Assembly: GCF_000970675.1 (NCBI RefSeq)
Contig: NZ_LAJA01000001.1
Span: 248,001-312,000 of the forward strand
DNA from: Domibacillus tundrae
GTDB lineage: Bacteria; Bacillota; Bacilli; Bacillales; Domibacillaceae
Reading direction: 5' to 3'
DNA: 64,000 nt
Part shown: in pieces, positions 34,299 through 42,341 of the stretch
Layout of the letters: every line of letters begins with the position of its first letter
Numbering within the stretch: the stretch's first letter is position 1
The notes under the pieces: model-generated
Told to the model about the DNA's origin: nothing
What the model saw: only the letters and a program-made list of their open reading frames with translations
The model's database searches: none
Made by a program: the position numbers and the translations under genes

Positions 34299-35429
34299 AT
34301 GACAGAACAAAAAAGGACGGGAAGAAGAAAGCAGCGCCACCTGAAGCGCTGGGTACGGCTGACGCTTTTCGGCTTGTTTTTAGCAGCTGCTGCAGCATTT
34401 GCGGCGAATTTAGTTGTGACAGAAGAGGCGCCGGAAGACGTAATGAAACAAATAATAGAGCCTGAAAAAGAGCCAGTTCGTACATCCATTACGATAAGTG
34501 CTGCGGGTGACTTTACACTCGGAACCGATGAGACATTTACATACGCAGGATCGTTCCCGGATGAAGTGGAGCGAAGCGGCTTGGCGCATTTTACGAAAGG
34601 GCTGGATGGCATTTTTGAAAACGATGATGTGTCGACCGTGAACCTGGAGACAACGCTGACCGAAGCCACGGAAAAAGCCGTGAAAAAGTTCCGCTTTAAA
34701 GGCGATCCCGCGTACACACAAATTTTGAATGATGCCGGCATTGAATCCGTGAATTTAGCGAATAATCATATTTTTGATTATTTGGAGCAAGGGTATGAAG
34801 ATACAAAAGCAAATTTGAAATCGGCAAACATCGGGTATTTCGGCTATGATGATCAATATGTAACCGAGGTGAAAGGTGTTAAAGTCGGGGCGCTCGGCTA
34901 CGAAGGCTGGGAAGACACAGCGGAAATCCGTGCTCAGGTAGAAACAGATATTGATAGACTGCGTGAAGAGGGTATGTCGATCATTGTTGTTCATTTCCAC
35001 TGGGGAGTTGAACGCAGCTATGTGCCCGAAGAATCACAGCGCACCCTCGCCCAGTTTACGGTCGATGCGGGCGCGGACCTTGTTGTCGGACATCATCCGC
35101 ATGTCGTGCAGGGCATTGAAGAATACAACGGCAAGTTTATCGTCTACAGCCTCGGAAACTTTATGTTTGGCGGCAACAGGAATCCGGCAGATAAAGACAC
35201 ATACGTATTCCAGCAGACGTTTCATTTAGAGGAAGGAAAATTGACGGATAAAAAAGACCTTAATGTCGTGCCGTTTTCCATCTCGTCGCGGACGGACCGG
35301 AACGATTATCAGCCGACACGGCTTACTGGATCAGAAAAAGAGCGTGTGATGGATAAAATTATCGATGTATCCGACCAAATTGAAGAATCGGATTGGGTGC
35401 AGTATATGAACAGCGAGCCGTCCAGCTAA
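34299..35429 (+). CDS. CapA-family protein (poly-gamma-glutamate synthesis type)
   Basis: 376 residues behind GGGGGAG. One N-terminal membrane anchor (about 17-36) and an extracellular metallophosphatase-like CapA domain: SAAGDFTLGT, NLETTLTE, NLANNHIFDY, HFHWGVE and GHHPHVVQGIE hold the candidate metal ligands. PgsA/CapA proteins take part in export or anchoring of poly-gamma-glutamate, but no pgsB/pgsC gene is adjacent, so this is an orphan paralogue, perhaps in wall or capsule maintenance. Confidence 0.85.
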   Translation: MTEQKRTGRRKQRHLKRWVRLTLFGLFLAAAAAFAANLVVTEEAPEDVMKQIIEPEKEPVRTSITISAAGDFTLGTDETFTYAGSFPDEVERSGLAHFTKGLDGIFENDDVSTVNLETTLTEATEKAVKKFRFKGDPAYTQILNDAGIESVNLANNHIFDYLEQGYEDTKANLKSANIGYFGYDDQYVTEVKGVKVGALGYEGWEDTAEIRAQVETDIDRLREEGMSIIVVHFHWGVERSYVPEESQRTLAQFTVDAGADLVVGHHPHVVQGIEEYNGKFIVYSLGNFMFGGNRNPADKDTYVFQQTFHLEEGKLTDKKDLNVVPFSISSRTDRNDYQPTRLTGSEKERVMDKIIDVSDQIEESDWVQYMNSEPSS

Positions 35430-35512
35430 TGGGCGGTTTTTTTATGACAGGAAGTTTGAAAAAACGCATAAAAAGGTATACTTCCTTTTAGAACAGGAGG
35501 AAGACACCGACG

Positions 35513-35653
35513 ATGAGAGAACAAACCGATCAATTCATTTTAGAGGCGTACAAAAAAGCAATTGAACTCAACCTGGAATCTGATTTTCTTCTCTTGCTTA
35601 AAGAAGAGCTGGAGCGGAGGAATTTGACCATAGAGGAAAAAAAAGTAAGCTAA
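35513..35653 (+). CDS. sda: Sporulation histidine kinase inhibitor Sda
   Basis: 46 residues, MREQTDQFILEAYKKAIELN then LESDFLLLLKEELERR, matching the helical-hairpin pattern of Sda (EAYxKAxELxLxxDF, then LLxxELxRR). AGGAGG lies 12 bp before ATG 35513 and a terminator follows. Sda binds the dimerisation domain of KinA-type kinases and blocks sporulation when replication is disturbed. DnaA boxes were not checked thoroughly. A likely target type, the MEDS-PAS kinase, is in this window. Confidence 0.82.
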   Translation: MREQTDQFILEAYKKAIELNLESDFLLLLKEELERRNLTIEEKKVS

Positions 35654-35654
35654 A

Positions 35655-35692
35655 AAAAGGGTGTCTCAAAACGGGACAACCCTTTTCTGCTT
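35655..35692 (+). terminator. Terminator of sda
   Basis: AAAAGGGTGTC / GACAACCCTTTT stem with one bulge, then a T-rich tail. Confidence 0.75.
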
Positions 35693-35729
35693 TTTTGAAG
35701 CGAATCGGCTGAATAGACGTATGAGACTG

Positions 35730-36347
35730 CTAAGATTCATTACGTTTTATTGAGGCGTCCCGTACAACAGCCTGACTGTCAGAAATGTCATCTGTGTGCG
35801 CCGAACGGTTCAGTGGAAAGTCAGCCCGATGCACAACATTAAGCAGACACGCTTGTTTTTCTTTTTCTTCAAGCGCTGCATGAACATCCGGATAGTCCGC
35901 TTCGACATGCCACGTTACGAAGGGCAGCTTTTTTTGTGCGTGCTGCGACCGTTTGTTGACGAGGCGCGCTCCGATGAAAACCCGCTCAAGATGCAGTTCT
36001 TCAAAAGCAATCTGTAAAATCGCGTATTTTGAGGCGATATTGTAGCCCTGTCCCCAATAGCTGTGCCCGATCCATGTTCCGAGGCTGCATGACTTTTTCT
36101 CCTTATCAATAAACATGAGCGTGGTAATGCCAATCAAGTCATCAAATTCATTGAAAATCGCCCGTGACACCGTTTTGCCTTCCATTTCTTCCTGCATCAC
36201 TGCCTGCAAAAAATCAATCGTGTTGTCCACCGTATCCACATGCAGGCCGAGCGCATTCTTTACTTCAGGGGCAGAGGTTAAGGCGAAAATACGGTCAGCG
36301 TAGGTGAGGCTATGTGGTTTTAATTGAATTTTTTTCAATAGCTCCAT
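35730..36347 (-). CDS. GNAT-family acetyltransferase (RimJ/RimL type)
   Basis: 205 residues. GNAT core: IGITTLMFIDKEKKSCSLGTWIG, the acetyl-CoA loop region SYWGQGYNIASKYAILQIAF, and FEELHLERVFIGARLVNKRS. The last 50 residues are charged and not conserved. Its start lies 13 bp inside the end of the nucleotidyltransferase gene, so the two are co-expressed. Acetyl acceptor unknown. Confidence 0.8.
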   Translation of the reverse strand: MELLKKIQLKPHSLTYADRIFALTSAPEVKNALGLHVDTVDNTIDFLQAVMQEEMEGKTVSRAIFNEFDDLIGITTLMFIDKEKKSCSLGTWIGHSYWGQGYNIASKYAILQIAFEELHLERVFIGARLVNKRSQHAQKKLPFVTWHVEADYPDVHAALEEKEKQACLLNVVHRADFPLNRSAHTDDISDSQAVVRDASIKRNES

Positions 36348-37126
36348 ACCTCCTGTAATGTGCGGCGGAATAATTGGTTTAGCTGCTCAGTCGGATCGTC
36401 TATATGATGATAGTGAAGCTTATCGGCGTACCGGCGAAGCTGCTCAATTTCTGTTTCGAGAAAGTGATCAATGACCGGGATGTTGAGGCCTTTGTTTCCT
36501 TCATCTCCCGCTATTTTTTGTTCCAAAAGCCGTTGAATGGCATCAAATAAGTCGTGGTCCTGCACCACTTGGGTGAGCAGCGCATGAAAAGAAAGCGGCG
36601 GAATTTCCTGCCGCTGTGCAATCCATTTCGCGGCCAGTACCGGACGCAGGGCGTTAAAATACGTTTTAAGTTTGACCTCGTTTTTGCCGTCAATGGCACG
36701 ATAATTGTTCGCGGCCATGTTAGTGTAATGATGAATGCATGAAGATGGAGAAAAGATATCCCGGCTCAGCTCTCTCATTTGTTCGGCCGCCCCATACGTT
36801 TCCTCATAGATAATATCCGAATAAAGCCATTCTAAAAGAGGCGGATTCGATTTGCGAAACAGCTTCAGCGCTTTCGTCAAATCCCAGCCGCTCACATCAA
36901 GCAGGTCGTGAATCGGCCGCTCAATGACATCCCGTTTTTTGCCTAAGCCAACAGGGTCAATGCTTAAATAAACATCAGGCCGGTGCACGTAGAAAAAGCG
37001 GACGTCGTAATCACTGTCTTTGGACGAAAATCCCCATGCGCGGCTGCCTGATTCACAGGCATAAAGCACCTTCACGTCATTTTCTTGTTCAATGTCTCTT
37101 AATGACTGCAAAATCTCTTTATCCAT
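36335..37126 (-). CDS. Predicted nucleotidyltransferase, YcgL-like
   Basis: 263 residues from ATG 37126; an ATG at 37141 contains the ribosome site TGGAGG and is rejected. Nucleotidyltransferase motif GSRAWGFSSKDSDYDVRF supplies the GS and two catalytic Asp residues (near 40-50). COG3541-type proteins resemble B. subtilis YcgL; they may transfer a nucleotide to RNA, protein or a small molecule. Overlaps and probably leads the GNAT gene. Confidence 0.82.
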   Translation of the reverse strand: MDKEILQSLRDIEQENDVKVLYACESGSRAWGFSSKDSDYDVRFFYVHRPDVYLSIDPVGLGKKRDVIERPIHDLLDVSGWDLTKALKLFRKSNPPLLEWLYSDIIYEETYGAAEQMRELSRDIFSPSSCIHHYTNMAANNYRAIDGKNEVKLKTYFNALRPVLAAKWIAQRQEIPPLSFHALLTQVVQDHDLFDAIQRLLEQKIAGDEGNKGLNIPVIDHFLETEIEQLRRYADKLHYHHIDDPTEQLNQLFRRTLQEVWSY

Positions 37127-37193
37127 TGGAAAAACCTCCATTTGCGGTAGTGTACTTGGTTTTCCGGTTATTGTAAACCATAACTGAAGGTGA

Positions 37194-37397
37194 ATGTTTA
37201 GGAAAATGCCTAGTCTTTATAAAAAAAGGCCAGGCATTTTTTTGCCTTTCACCGTTCTTTCAACAGTATTGCTATCCATTTTGAACGGGCAGCCGCTCAT
37301 TTTGGGAAAAATCATCGCTACACTCGGCGGCATGGTGGTCACGTTTTACGGCAGCCGCTTTTGGGTGTTTGGACGACAAAGGAGGAATTCAGCATGA
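37194..37397 (+). pseudogene. GtrA-like flippase C-terminal remnant
   Basis: The last ~45 codons (LPFTVLSTVLLSILNGQPLI, GKIIATLGGMVVTFYGSRFWVF) read like the last two helices of a GtrA/GtcA family protein. The earlier part of the frame runs through a terminator hairpin (37203-37243) and is not real coding sequence, so the N-terminal half is lost. It directly precedes a deleted galU-type gene, as yngA precedes yngB in B. subtilis. Confidence 0.6.
37203..37243 (+). terminator. Terminator hairpin upstream of the GtrA remnant
   Basis: AAAATGCCT (37203-37211) / AGGCATTTT (37232-37240) with a T-run. Probably belonged to a lost gene. Confidence 0.7.
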
Positions 37398-37789
37398 CGA
37401 TTAAAAAAGCAGTCATTCCTACGGCAGGCCTTGGCACACGGTTTCTGCCCGCCACAAAAGCGCAGCCGAAAGAAATGCTGCCGGTTGTGGATGAAGCGCC
37501 ATCGATGATTGCTGTCATGGGCCGCTACGTGCTCAAACCGTCTATTTTTGACATCCTCGAAACACTGGACCCCGGTGCGGGGAATGAAATTCAACTGACC
37601 GACGCCTTGCGCAAGCAGTGCGCCGCTTCCCAGATCCACGCCGTTTGCTTAGACGGACAGCGCTACGGCATTGGTGATAAATTTGGCTACCTGCGCGTAA
37701 GCATCGAAATGGCGCTCGCCCGGCCCGAAATGCGCGGACAGGTACTGAATTATTTGGAAGGGCTCCGGGAGAAAATCGCTGTGAAGTGA
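37394..37789 (+). pseudogene. UTP-glucose-1-phosphate uridylyltransferase with large internal deletion
   Basis: ATG 37394 behind AAAGGAGG opens 131 codons. The first 33 are the nucleotide-binding start (IPTAGLGTRFLPATKAQPKE, MLPVVDE); then the frame passes straight to the C-terminal part (APSMIAVMGRYVLKPSIFDI, GNEIQLTDALRK, GIGDKFGYLRVS). Compared with about 290 residues for GtaB/YngB, roughly 160 are missing, including most of the sugar-phosphate site. The frame is kept, so a short inactive protein may be made. The B. subtilis yngA-yngB order suggests yngB. Confidence 0.75.
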
Positions 37790-37836
37790 TTTTTTCATGT
37801 TTAGTGGGAAATGCTCACGCTAAGAATACGAATTTT

Positions 37837-37868
37837 AAAGGCTTGCCCTCATCCGGCAAGTCTTTTTG
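37837..37868 (+). terminator. Terminator after the uridylyltransferase remnant
   Basis: AAAGGCTTGCC / GGCAAGTCTTT with one wobble pair and TTTTT. Confidence 0.75.
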
Positions 37869-37960
37869 TCGGTGAATGGACAAAGTAAATGTCTTTACTT
37901 TATAATAAATAAGAAATATTTTCCTTTATTTTGCTTGTTTATAAGTAAGGAGATGAATTC

Positions 37961-38082
37961 GTGTCAAACCATCAGAATGCGGCGACGAGTTTATGCTTGA
38001 CCCGGCGGCAGTTGGCGAAGAATTGGATGCGGTGACAGATACAGTGATTAAAAGGTATTATGGGTTTGAAAACCCGTTTTGA
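37961..38082 (+). pseudogene. Short gene remnant with frameshift
   Basis: GTG 37961 has a good AAGGAG site but its frame ends after 24 codons. Another frame gives a protein-like tail (GDEFMLDPAAVGEELDAVTD, then IKRYYGFENPF) ending at TGA 38080. Looks like the start and end of one gene with the middle deleted and a frame change. Family not identified. Confidence 0.4.
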
Positions 38083-38096
38083 TAAAAGGAGAAGAA

Positions 38097-38641
38097 ATGA
38101 TGTTGAAAATGGATCGAAGTGAAGTATTGTCTTGGATTAAATCGATTGTCCTGGCCATTGTTATCACGACAGCGGCCCGGTATTTTTCTTTACAGGTGTA
38201 ATCGTGCATGGTGAGTCGATGGCGCCGACATTTGAAGAGGCAGATAAGGTCATTGCCACAAAGACAACTGAGATTGAGCGGTTTGATCAAATTGTGTTTG
38301 ATGCGCCGGACGCTGACGAGACGTATATTAAACGTGTCATCGGGGTGCCAGGCGATTCGATTGAAGTAAGAAACGATGTACTGTATGTGAATGGGGCAGA
38401 GACAGAGGAGCCTTACCTTGACGCAAAGGATGGTTTATTGCCCGGACAAAAGCTAATGGGAGACTTTACGCTTTTGGAGAAAACCGGCTATGAAACAGTG
38501 CCGGACGGTTATTTATTTGTGATGGGAGATAATCGGCTCGTCAGCAAGGACAGCCGCACGTTCGGATTGATTCAGGAAGACAGCGTAATTGGCGAGGTGC
38601 AGCTGCGGTTTTATCCGTTCACTTCGATTAAAATATATTAA
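38097..38641 (+). pseudogene. Type I signal peptidase with single-base frameshift
   Basis: ATG 38097 behind AAAAGGAGAAG gives an N-terminal anchor (WIKSIVLAIVITTAARYF), then stops early. One base off, the frame continues VFFFTGVIVHGESMAPTFEE, with catalytic Ser in HGESM, Lys in YIKRVIGVPGD, and box VMGDNRLVSKDSR, to TAA 38639. One extra T in the run of five at 38183-38187 would join them into a normal protein of about 180 residues. Either a true mutation, a phase-variable tract, or a sequencing error in a homopolymer. An alternative start at GTG 38204 would lack the membrane anchor. Confidence 0.8.
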
Positions 38642-38682
38642 AAAGTCGTCGCCAGAAGTGAACTTGGCGACGACTTTTTTTA
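38641..38682 (+). terminator. Terminator after the signal peptidase
   Basis: 13-bp arms 38641-38653 and about 38666-38678 with TTTTTTT. Confidence 0.9.
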
Positions 38683-38709
38683 TATGTGGTTTAGTCTTAT
38701 ACTTGTAAG

Positions 38710-40476
38710 TTAAATAGAATTATCGGCTCTAGCACTATCCGTCAGCTTAAACGTACTGGTTACTTCTTTTAATTCTTCAGCCATTGTGGCTAACGATTTT
38801 GCGGATGTACTGATTTCTTCCATTGAGGCCAATTGTTCCTCTGTGGAAGCCGCCACTTCTTCTGAACTGGACGCATTTTCTTGTGCAAGATTTGCAATTT
38901 CGTTGGCAGAAACAGAAACTTCTTCCACGTTTGCGGATATTTGCTGCACGGTAGCGGTAATTTCTTCTAGTTGCGGTGTTATGTTTCTTGTTCTCTCTAT
39001 AATTTGCTGAAACTTCGTTGACGTTTCAATGGATACTTCGACACCCTGTTCCGCATTTTGCATAACATCACTCATGGTTTTCACCGAGTTTTCCATATCT
39101 TTTTGAATATGGTTGATCAAGTCGGCAATTAATTTTGTAGAGGATTGCGACTGTTCCGCTAATTTTCTCACTTCGTCAGCAACAACCGCAAATCCTTTCC
39201 CTTGTTCACCTGCGCGGGCTGCTTCTATCGCTGCATTCAATGCCAGCAGATTCGTTTGCGCGGCTATGCCGCTTATAACATCCAGGATCTTTCCTATTTC
39301 TTTTGAACGTTCCGAAAGGGATTTAATCACTTTATTGGACTCGCCAACTGATTCATGAATAAACTTCATCTGATTTAAGTTCTTTTCAACGGACTGGCCA
39401 CCTTCTTCTGCTTCAGCCGCAGTTTCCCTTGCTATCTCAGCCACTGTTATGGATCTTTCTGAAATTCGTGTAACACCTGTCAATACTTCGTTCAACGAAT
39501 CAGAATTTCTTTGCAGTTTCCCTGTTGAGGCTTCTGCCGTACTGGCAATCTCTTGAATCGCGGATGCCACATGTTCTGTCGCTGAAGTTGTCTGATCCGC
39601 ACTGGCTGTTAACTGTTCAGATGATGCGGCTACTTGTTCGGCGGAGATGGCGACATGCTGAATTAATTTTCTCATACTATCCGTCATATTATTGAAATCG
39701 AAAGCTAGCTGGCCAATCTCATCTTTTGAATGAACAGCAACTTTTTCACCCGTAAAATCTCCATCAGCTACTTTGTTCAATTCTTTTCCAATAAGGATGA
39801 TTGGTTTTGTCAGGCGGTTTGAAAAATAATTTACGGCAAAAGCGCCAATCAGGACAGCTGCAACCATAATAATGGATAAAAACAACAAGATACTGTTTGC
39901 GCCTTCACTAAATTCTGTTACATATGCTCCTGTTCCAACAATCCAGCCCCAATGAGGGTCCATTTCTACATAAACTACTTTTGTTTCTGCTTTTTCAGAG
40001 TTTGGAAGCGGATATTTATATGTAACATAACCGCCGCCACTTGCTCCTATTTCAAGAAACGACTCTCCAACCATGACCCCGTCTTCTGATTTAAGATCAA
40101 TGATACTTTTTCCCTCGTTTGCAGGATTCATAACAGAAACTGCATCCTCATTTACAGCAAATACATAGCCGGTTTCACCAACAGTGTAGTCCGTATTGAT
40201 CGGGCGTATATTCTCCGCATCTTTTTCGCCAAGTAACTCTTGACGGAGTTTTTCTTGTGCTTCTTCCAGTGTCAGCTCCCCTGCTTCCACTTCTTCATTA
40301 AGCAGATTGATCATCGCAAGGGTCATCTTCACCTGGCTTTTGAGCTGTGCTTCCCCGGATTGATCCAATTCATTTTTGGAAAGGTTATAGGAACTTAAGC
40401 CTATAATCATAGCCGGAACTATTAATATACAAAGGCACAAGACCACTAATTTTCCTTTAAGAGTATGCAGCTTCAT
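38710..40476 (-). CDS. Methyl-accepting chemotaxis protein with sCache domain
   Basis: 588 residues from ATG 40476, with AAGGGGAAG about a dozen bases upstream. TM1 near residues 8-28, then a single-Cache ligand domain ([47 protein letters not shown]), TM2 near 195-217, HAMP, and a signalling tip [20 protein letters not shown]. sCache domains bind small organic acids or amino acids. It signals through CheA/CheW. Monocistronic on the minus strand, convergent with the signal peptidase gene. Confidence 0.93.
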   Translation of the reverse strand: MKLHTLKGKLVVLCLCILIVPAMIIGLSSYNLSKNELDQSGEAQLKSQVKMTLAMINLLNEEVEAGELTLEEAQEKLRQELLGEKDAENIRPINTDYTVGETGYVFAVNEDAVSVMNPANEGKSIIDLKSEDGVMVGESFLEIGASGGGYVTYKYPLPNSEKAETKVVYVEMDPHWGWIVGTGAYVTEFSEGANSILLFLSIIMVAAVLIGAFAVNYFSNRLTKPIILIGKELNKVADGDFTGEKVAVHSKDEIGQLAFDFNNMTDSMRKLIQHVAISAEQVAASSEQLTASADQTTSATEHVASAIQEIASTAEASTGKLQRNSDSLNEVLTGVTRISERSITVAEIARETAAEAEEGGQSVEKNLNQMKFIHESVGESNKVIKSLSERSKEIGKILDVISGIAAQTNLLALNAAIEAARAGEQGKGFAVVADEVRKLAEQSQSSTKLIADLINHIQKDMENSVKTMSDVMQNAEQGVEVSIETSTKFQQIIERTRNITPQLEEITATVQQISANVEEVSVSANEIANLAQENASSSEEVAASTEEQLASMEEISTSAKSLATMAEELKEVTSTFKLTDSARADNSI

Positions 40477-40783
40477 TTTTAACAAATCTTCCCCTTTCAC
40501 TAAAACGAATATAAGCTTTAGCATGATCTTTTATTGATTTACTTTTTGGATTATACAGACTATTCACATATTAAACAATGAAATTAGTAGTAAAAAAGCC
40601 CTTTAAAATCAAATTTTTTGTGAATCTTTCTTTATATCTGTACAGACATAATAAAGTCATTTATTTTTCAAAATTGAAAAGTAAGAATCTTTTTACATTT
40701 AGTTACATTAATTTTTTGTTTAATTTTAAAAATAGGACATCAAATGATATACTACGTTCATCAAGAAAGAAAAGAGGCGTCCC

Positions 40784-41260
40784 ATGCTTACATTTGAAGA
40801 AAAAAAAGCGATTATCGATACATTCCCGCAGCTGACGGCGAAAGAGGTATCAATGAAGCGCGTGAACTATCATTTTGAGGAAAGCTTATATGAAAAAACG
40901 GTTGTCGTGTACCACTTGCATCCGAATGGAAATGGATTCGTGTTCGTTGGGGATTTGCCCGGCTACACGGTGGATTCAAAAGGACTTGTGAACATCCGGG
41001 ATTTTTCGGAAACGGAATTGCGTGCTGTGATCGCTGATTCGATTCGGTTTTTATCGGATAAGCCCGAAGATGAAGTGATTGAGCAGGAAGAACTTGTAAA
41101 GCAAACCGAGTGGAAGAACCGCGAAGGCCAGACGCTTGTGCTTTCGAATGAAGACGAGCTTTGGAACGTGTACATCGGTATGAATTTGGAAGAAAGCTTT
41201 GAGTCGTTTAAAGAAGCGGAACGTTATTTAACAGAAGAAGGATTCCGCCCGCAGTCGTAA
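40784..41260 (+). CDS. Conserved Bacillaceae protein of unknown function
   Basis: 158 residues from ATG 40784 behind AAAGAGGCG. Soluble, acidic; starts LTFEEKKAIIDTFPQLTAKE and contains YEKTVVVYHLHPNGNGFVFV. No signal peptide, membrane helix or catalytic motif. Good codon usage, a terminator and a clean start support a real gene. The AT-rich 260 bp before it show no other gene. Confidence 0.75.
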   Translation: MLTFEEKKAIIDTFPQLTAKEVSMKRVNYHFEESLYEKTVVVYHLHPNGNGFVFVGDLPGYTVDSKGLVNIRDFSETELRAVIADSIRFLSDKPEDEVIEQEELVKQTEWKNREGQTLVLSNEDELWNVYIGMNLEESFESFKEAERYLTEEGFRPQS

Positions 41261-41267
41261 TAAGGAA

Positions 41268-41299
41268 GAGCCGCTCTCATCACGCAGAGCGGCTTTTTT
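41268..41299 (+). terminator. Rho-independent terminator
   Basis: GAGCCGCTCT (41268-41277) / AGAGCGGCTT (41286-41295) with T-run. Confidence 0.85.
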
Positions 41300-41367
41300 A
41301 TTGATTGGCGGCTGGATTCGCTACGAAATGTAAACGTTGTTCATGGAAATGGCAACGAAGCGATGGA

Positions 41368-42210
41368 TCAACCGAGCTTGTAATAGTCTTTTAAAACGTG
41401 CATAAACTCATGAAGTCCGGGTTCTTCGGCAAGATTGCGGAGCATACCGCGCAGGACAGCGGCACGCGGTGTACCGCTGGTGATTTCCTGCTCAATGACG
41501 TCGAGCGACACGTGAACATCATCTGTCCAGCTGCCTGCTTTCAAATCGGTCAGCCATAAAGTGATCATGTCTTCGTTTAGTTTTTCTTTAAACAGGCCGT
41601 TCATGGCGACAGGATCGATGATCGGCTGTTTGGCGCGCCGCTGGAATCCAGCCTCCATGTCATCGGCGCAGTCGAGCATAAATTCGGCAAACTGGCGGTA
41701 GTCGATTTCTACTTTATCCATCATGGACATGTGCAAAAACGAGTGTTCAATGCCTTGGAGCGAAATTGCCATATCCCAAAAGTACGGCTTGATCCGCTCG
41801 CCGTAAATGGCGAACAAGCGGTTATGGTAAAACCGATGCGTTTCCGTACGCATTTTGAAAATAAATGCTTCAATTTCATCATTAAATGGGATAGCATTTT
41901 CACGCGCCTGCATAATGAGAAACTCTTTATGCTGATGAATCTCGCGTACTTGGCATTCGATTTGTTTCACGAACTTTTCGCGTGGCGGAAGCGATTCTAT
42001 CTCGATCGTATTTAATTTTTCAAAAAGCAGGTCAAAGTAATAATGCAAAATAGCTAGCAGCAGCGCTTCTTTTGATTTGAAATGTAAATAAAAAGCGCCT
42101 TTCGAGATGCCGCATGCCGTAGCGATTTCTTGTATGGATGTAGCAGTGAAGCCTTTTTGGGCAAACAATTTCATGGATGTTTTAATAATCATTTTTGCTT
42201 TTTCGTTCAT
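41368..42210 (-). CDS. TetR/AcrR-family regulator, long form
   Basis: 280 residues, longer than the usual ~200. HTH region FTATSIQEIATACGISKGAF. C-terminal domain of about 230 residues for ligand and dimer contacts. Divergent from the RND pump gene, with three TGACC-type sites between the two starts. Likely represses the pump and itself and responds to pump substrates such as lipopeptides or biocides. Confidence 0.88.
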   Translation of the reverse strand: MNEKAKMIIKTSMKLFAQKGFTATSIQEIATACGISKGAFYLHFKSKEALLLAILHYYFDLLFEKLNTIEIESLPPREKFVKQIECQVREIHQHKEFLIMQARENAIPFNDEIEAFIFKMRTETHRFYHNRLFAIYGERIKPYFWDMAISLQGIEHSFLHMSMMDKVEIDYRQFAEFMLDCADDMEAGFQRRAKQPIIDPVAMNGLFKEKLNEDMITLWLTDLKAGSWTDDVHVSLDVIEQEITSGTPRAAVLRGMLRNLAEEPGLHEFMHVLKDYYKLG

Positions 42211-42235
42211 AGTCTGTCACCTCTTCTTTCTATTA

Positions 42236-42326
42236 TGACCCACTGGTCACGATTTTGAAACATTAAATTGATTGACGGCTGACCAGCTAGTCATATATAT
42301 TTAAGTTAAAAATGACCAGTTGGTCA
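42236..42326. promoter_or_regulatory. Three operator-like sites between tetR-type regulator and RND pump
   Basis: Near-palindromes TGACCCACTGGTCA (42236), TGACCAGCTAGTCA (42280) and TGACCAGTTGGTCA (42313) share TGACCNNNTGGTCA. The last is 16 bp before the pump start. Likely binding sites of the divergent regulator. Confidence 0.7.
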
Positions 42327-42341
42327 AAAAGGGGACTATGA

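Noticed and set aside
40578-40835. 85-codon frame in the AT-rich spacer
   Set aside because: Low-complexity Lys/Phe/Leu composition, no ribosome site, and it overlaps the well-supported start at 40784.
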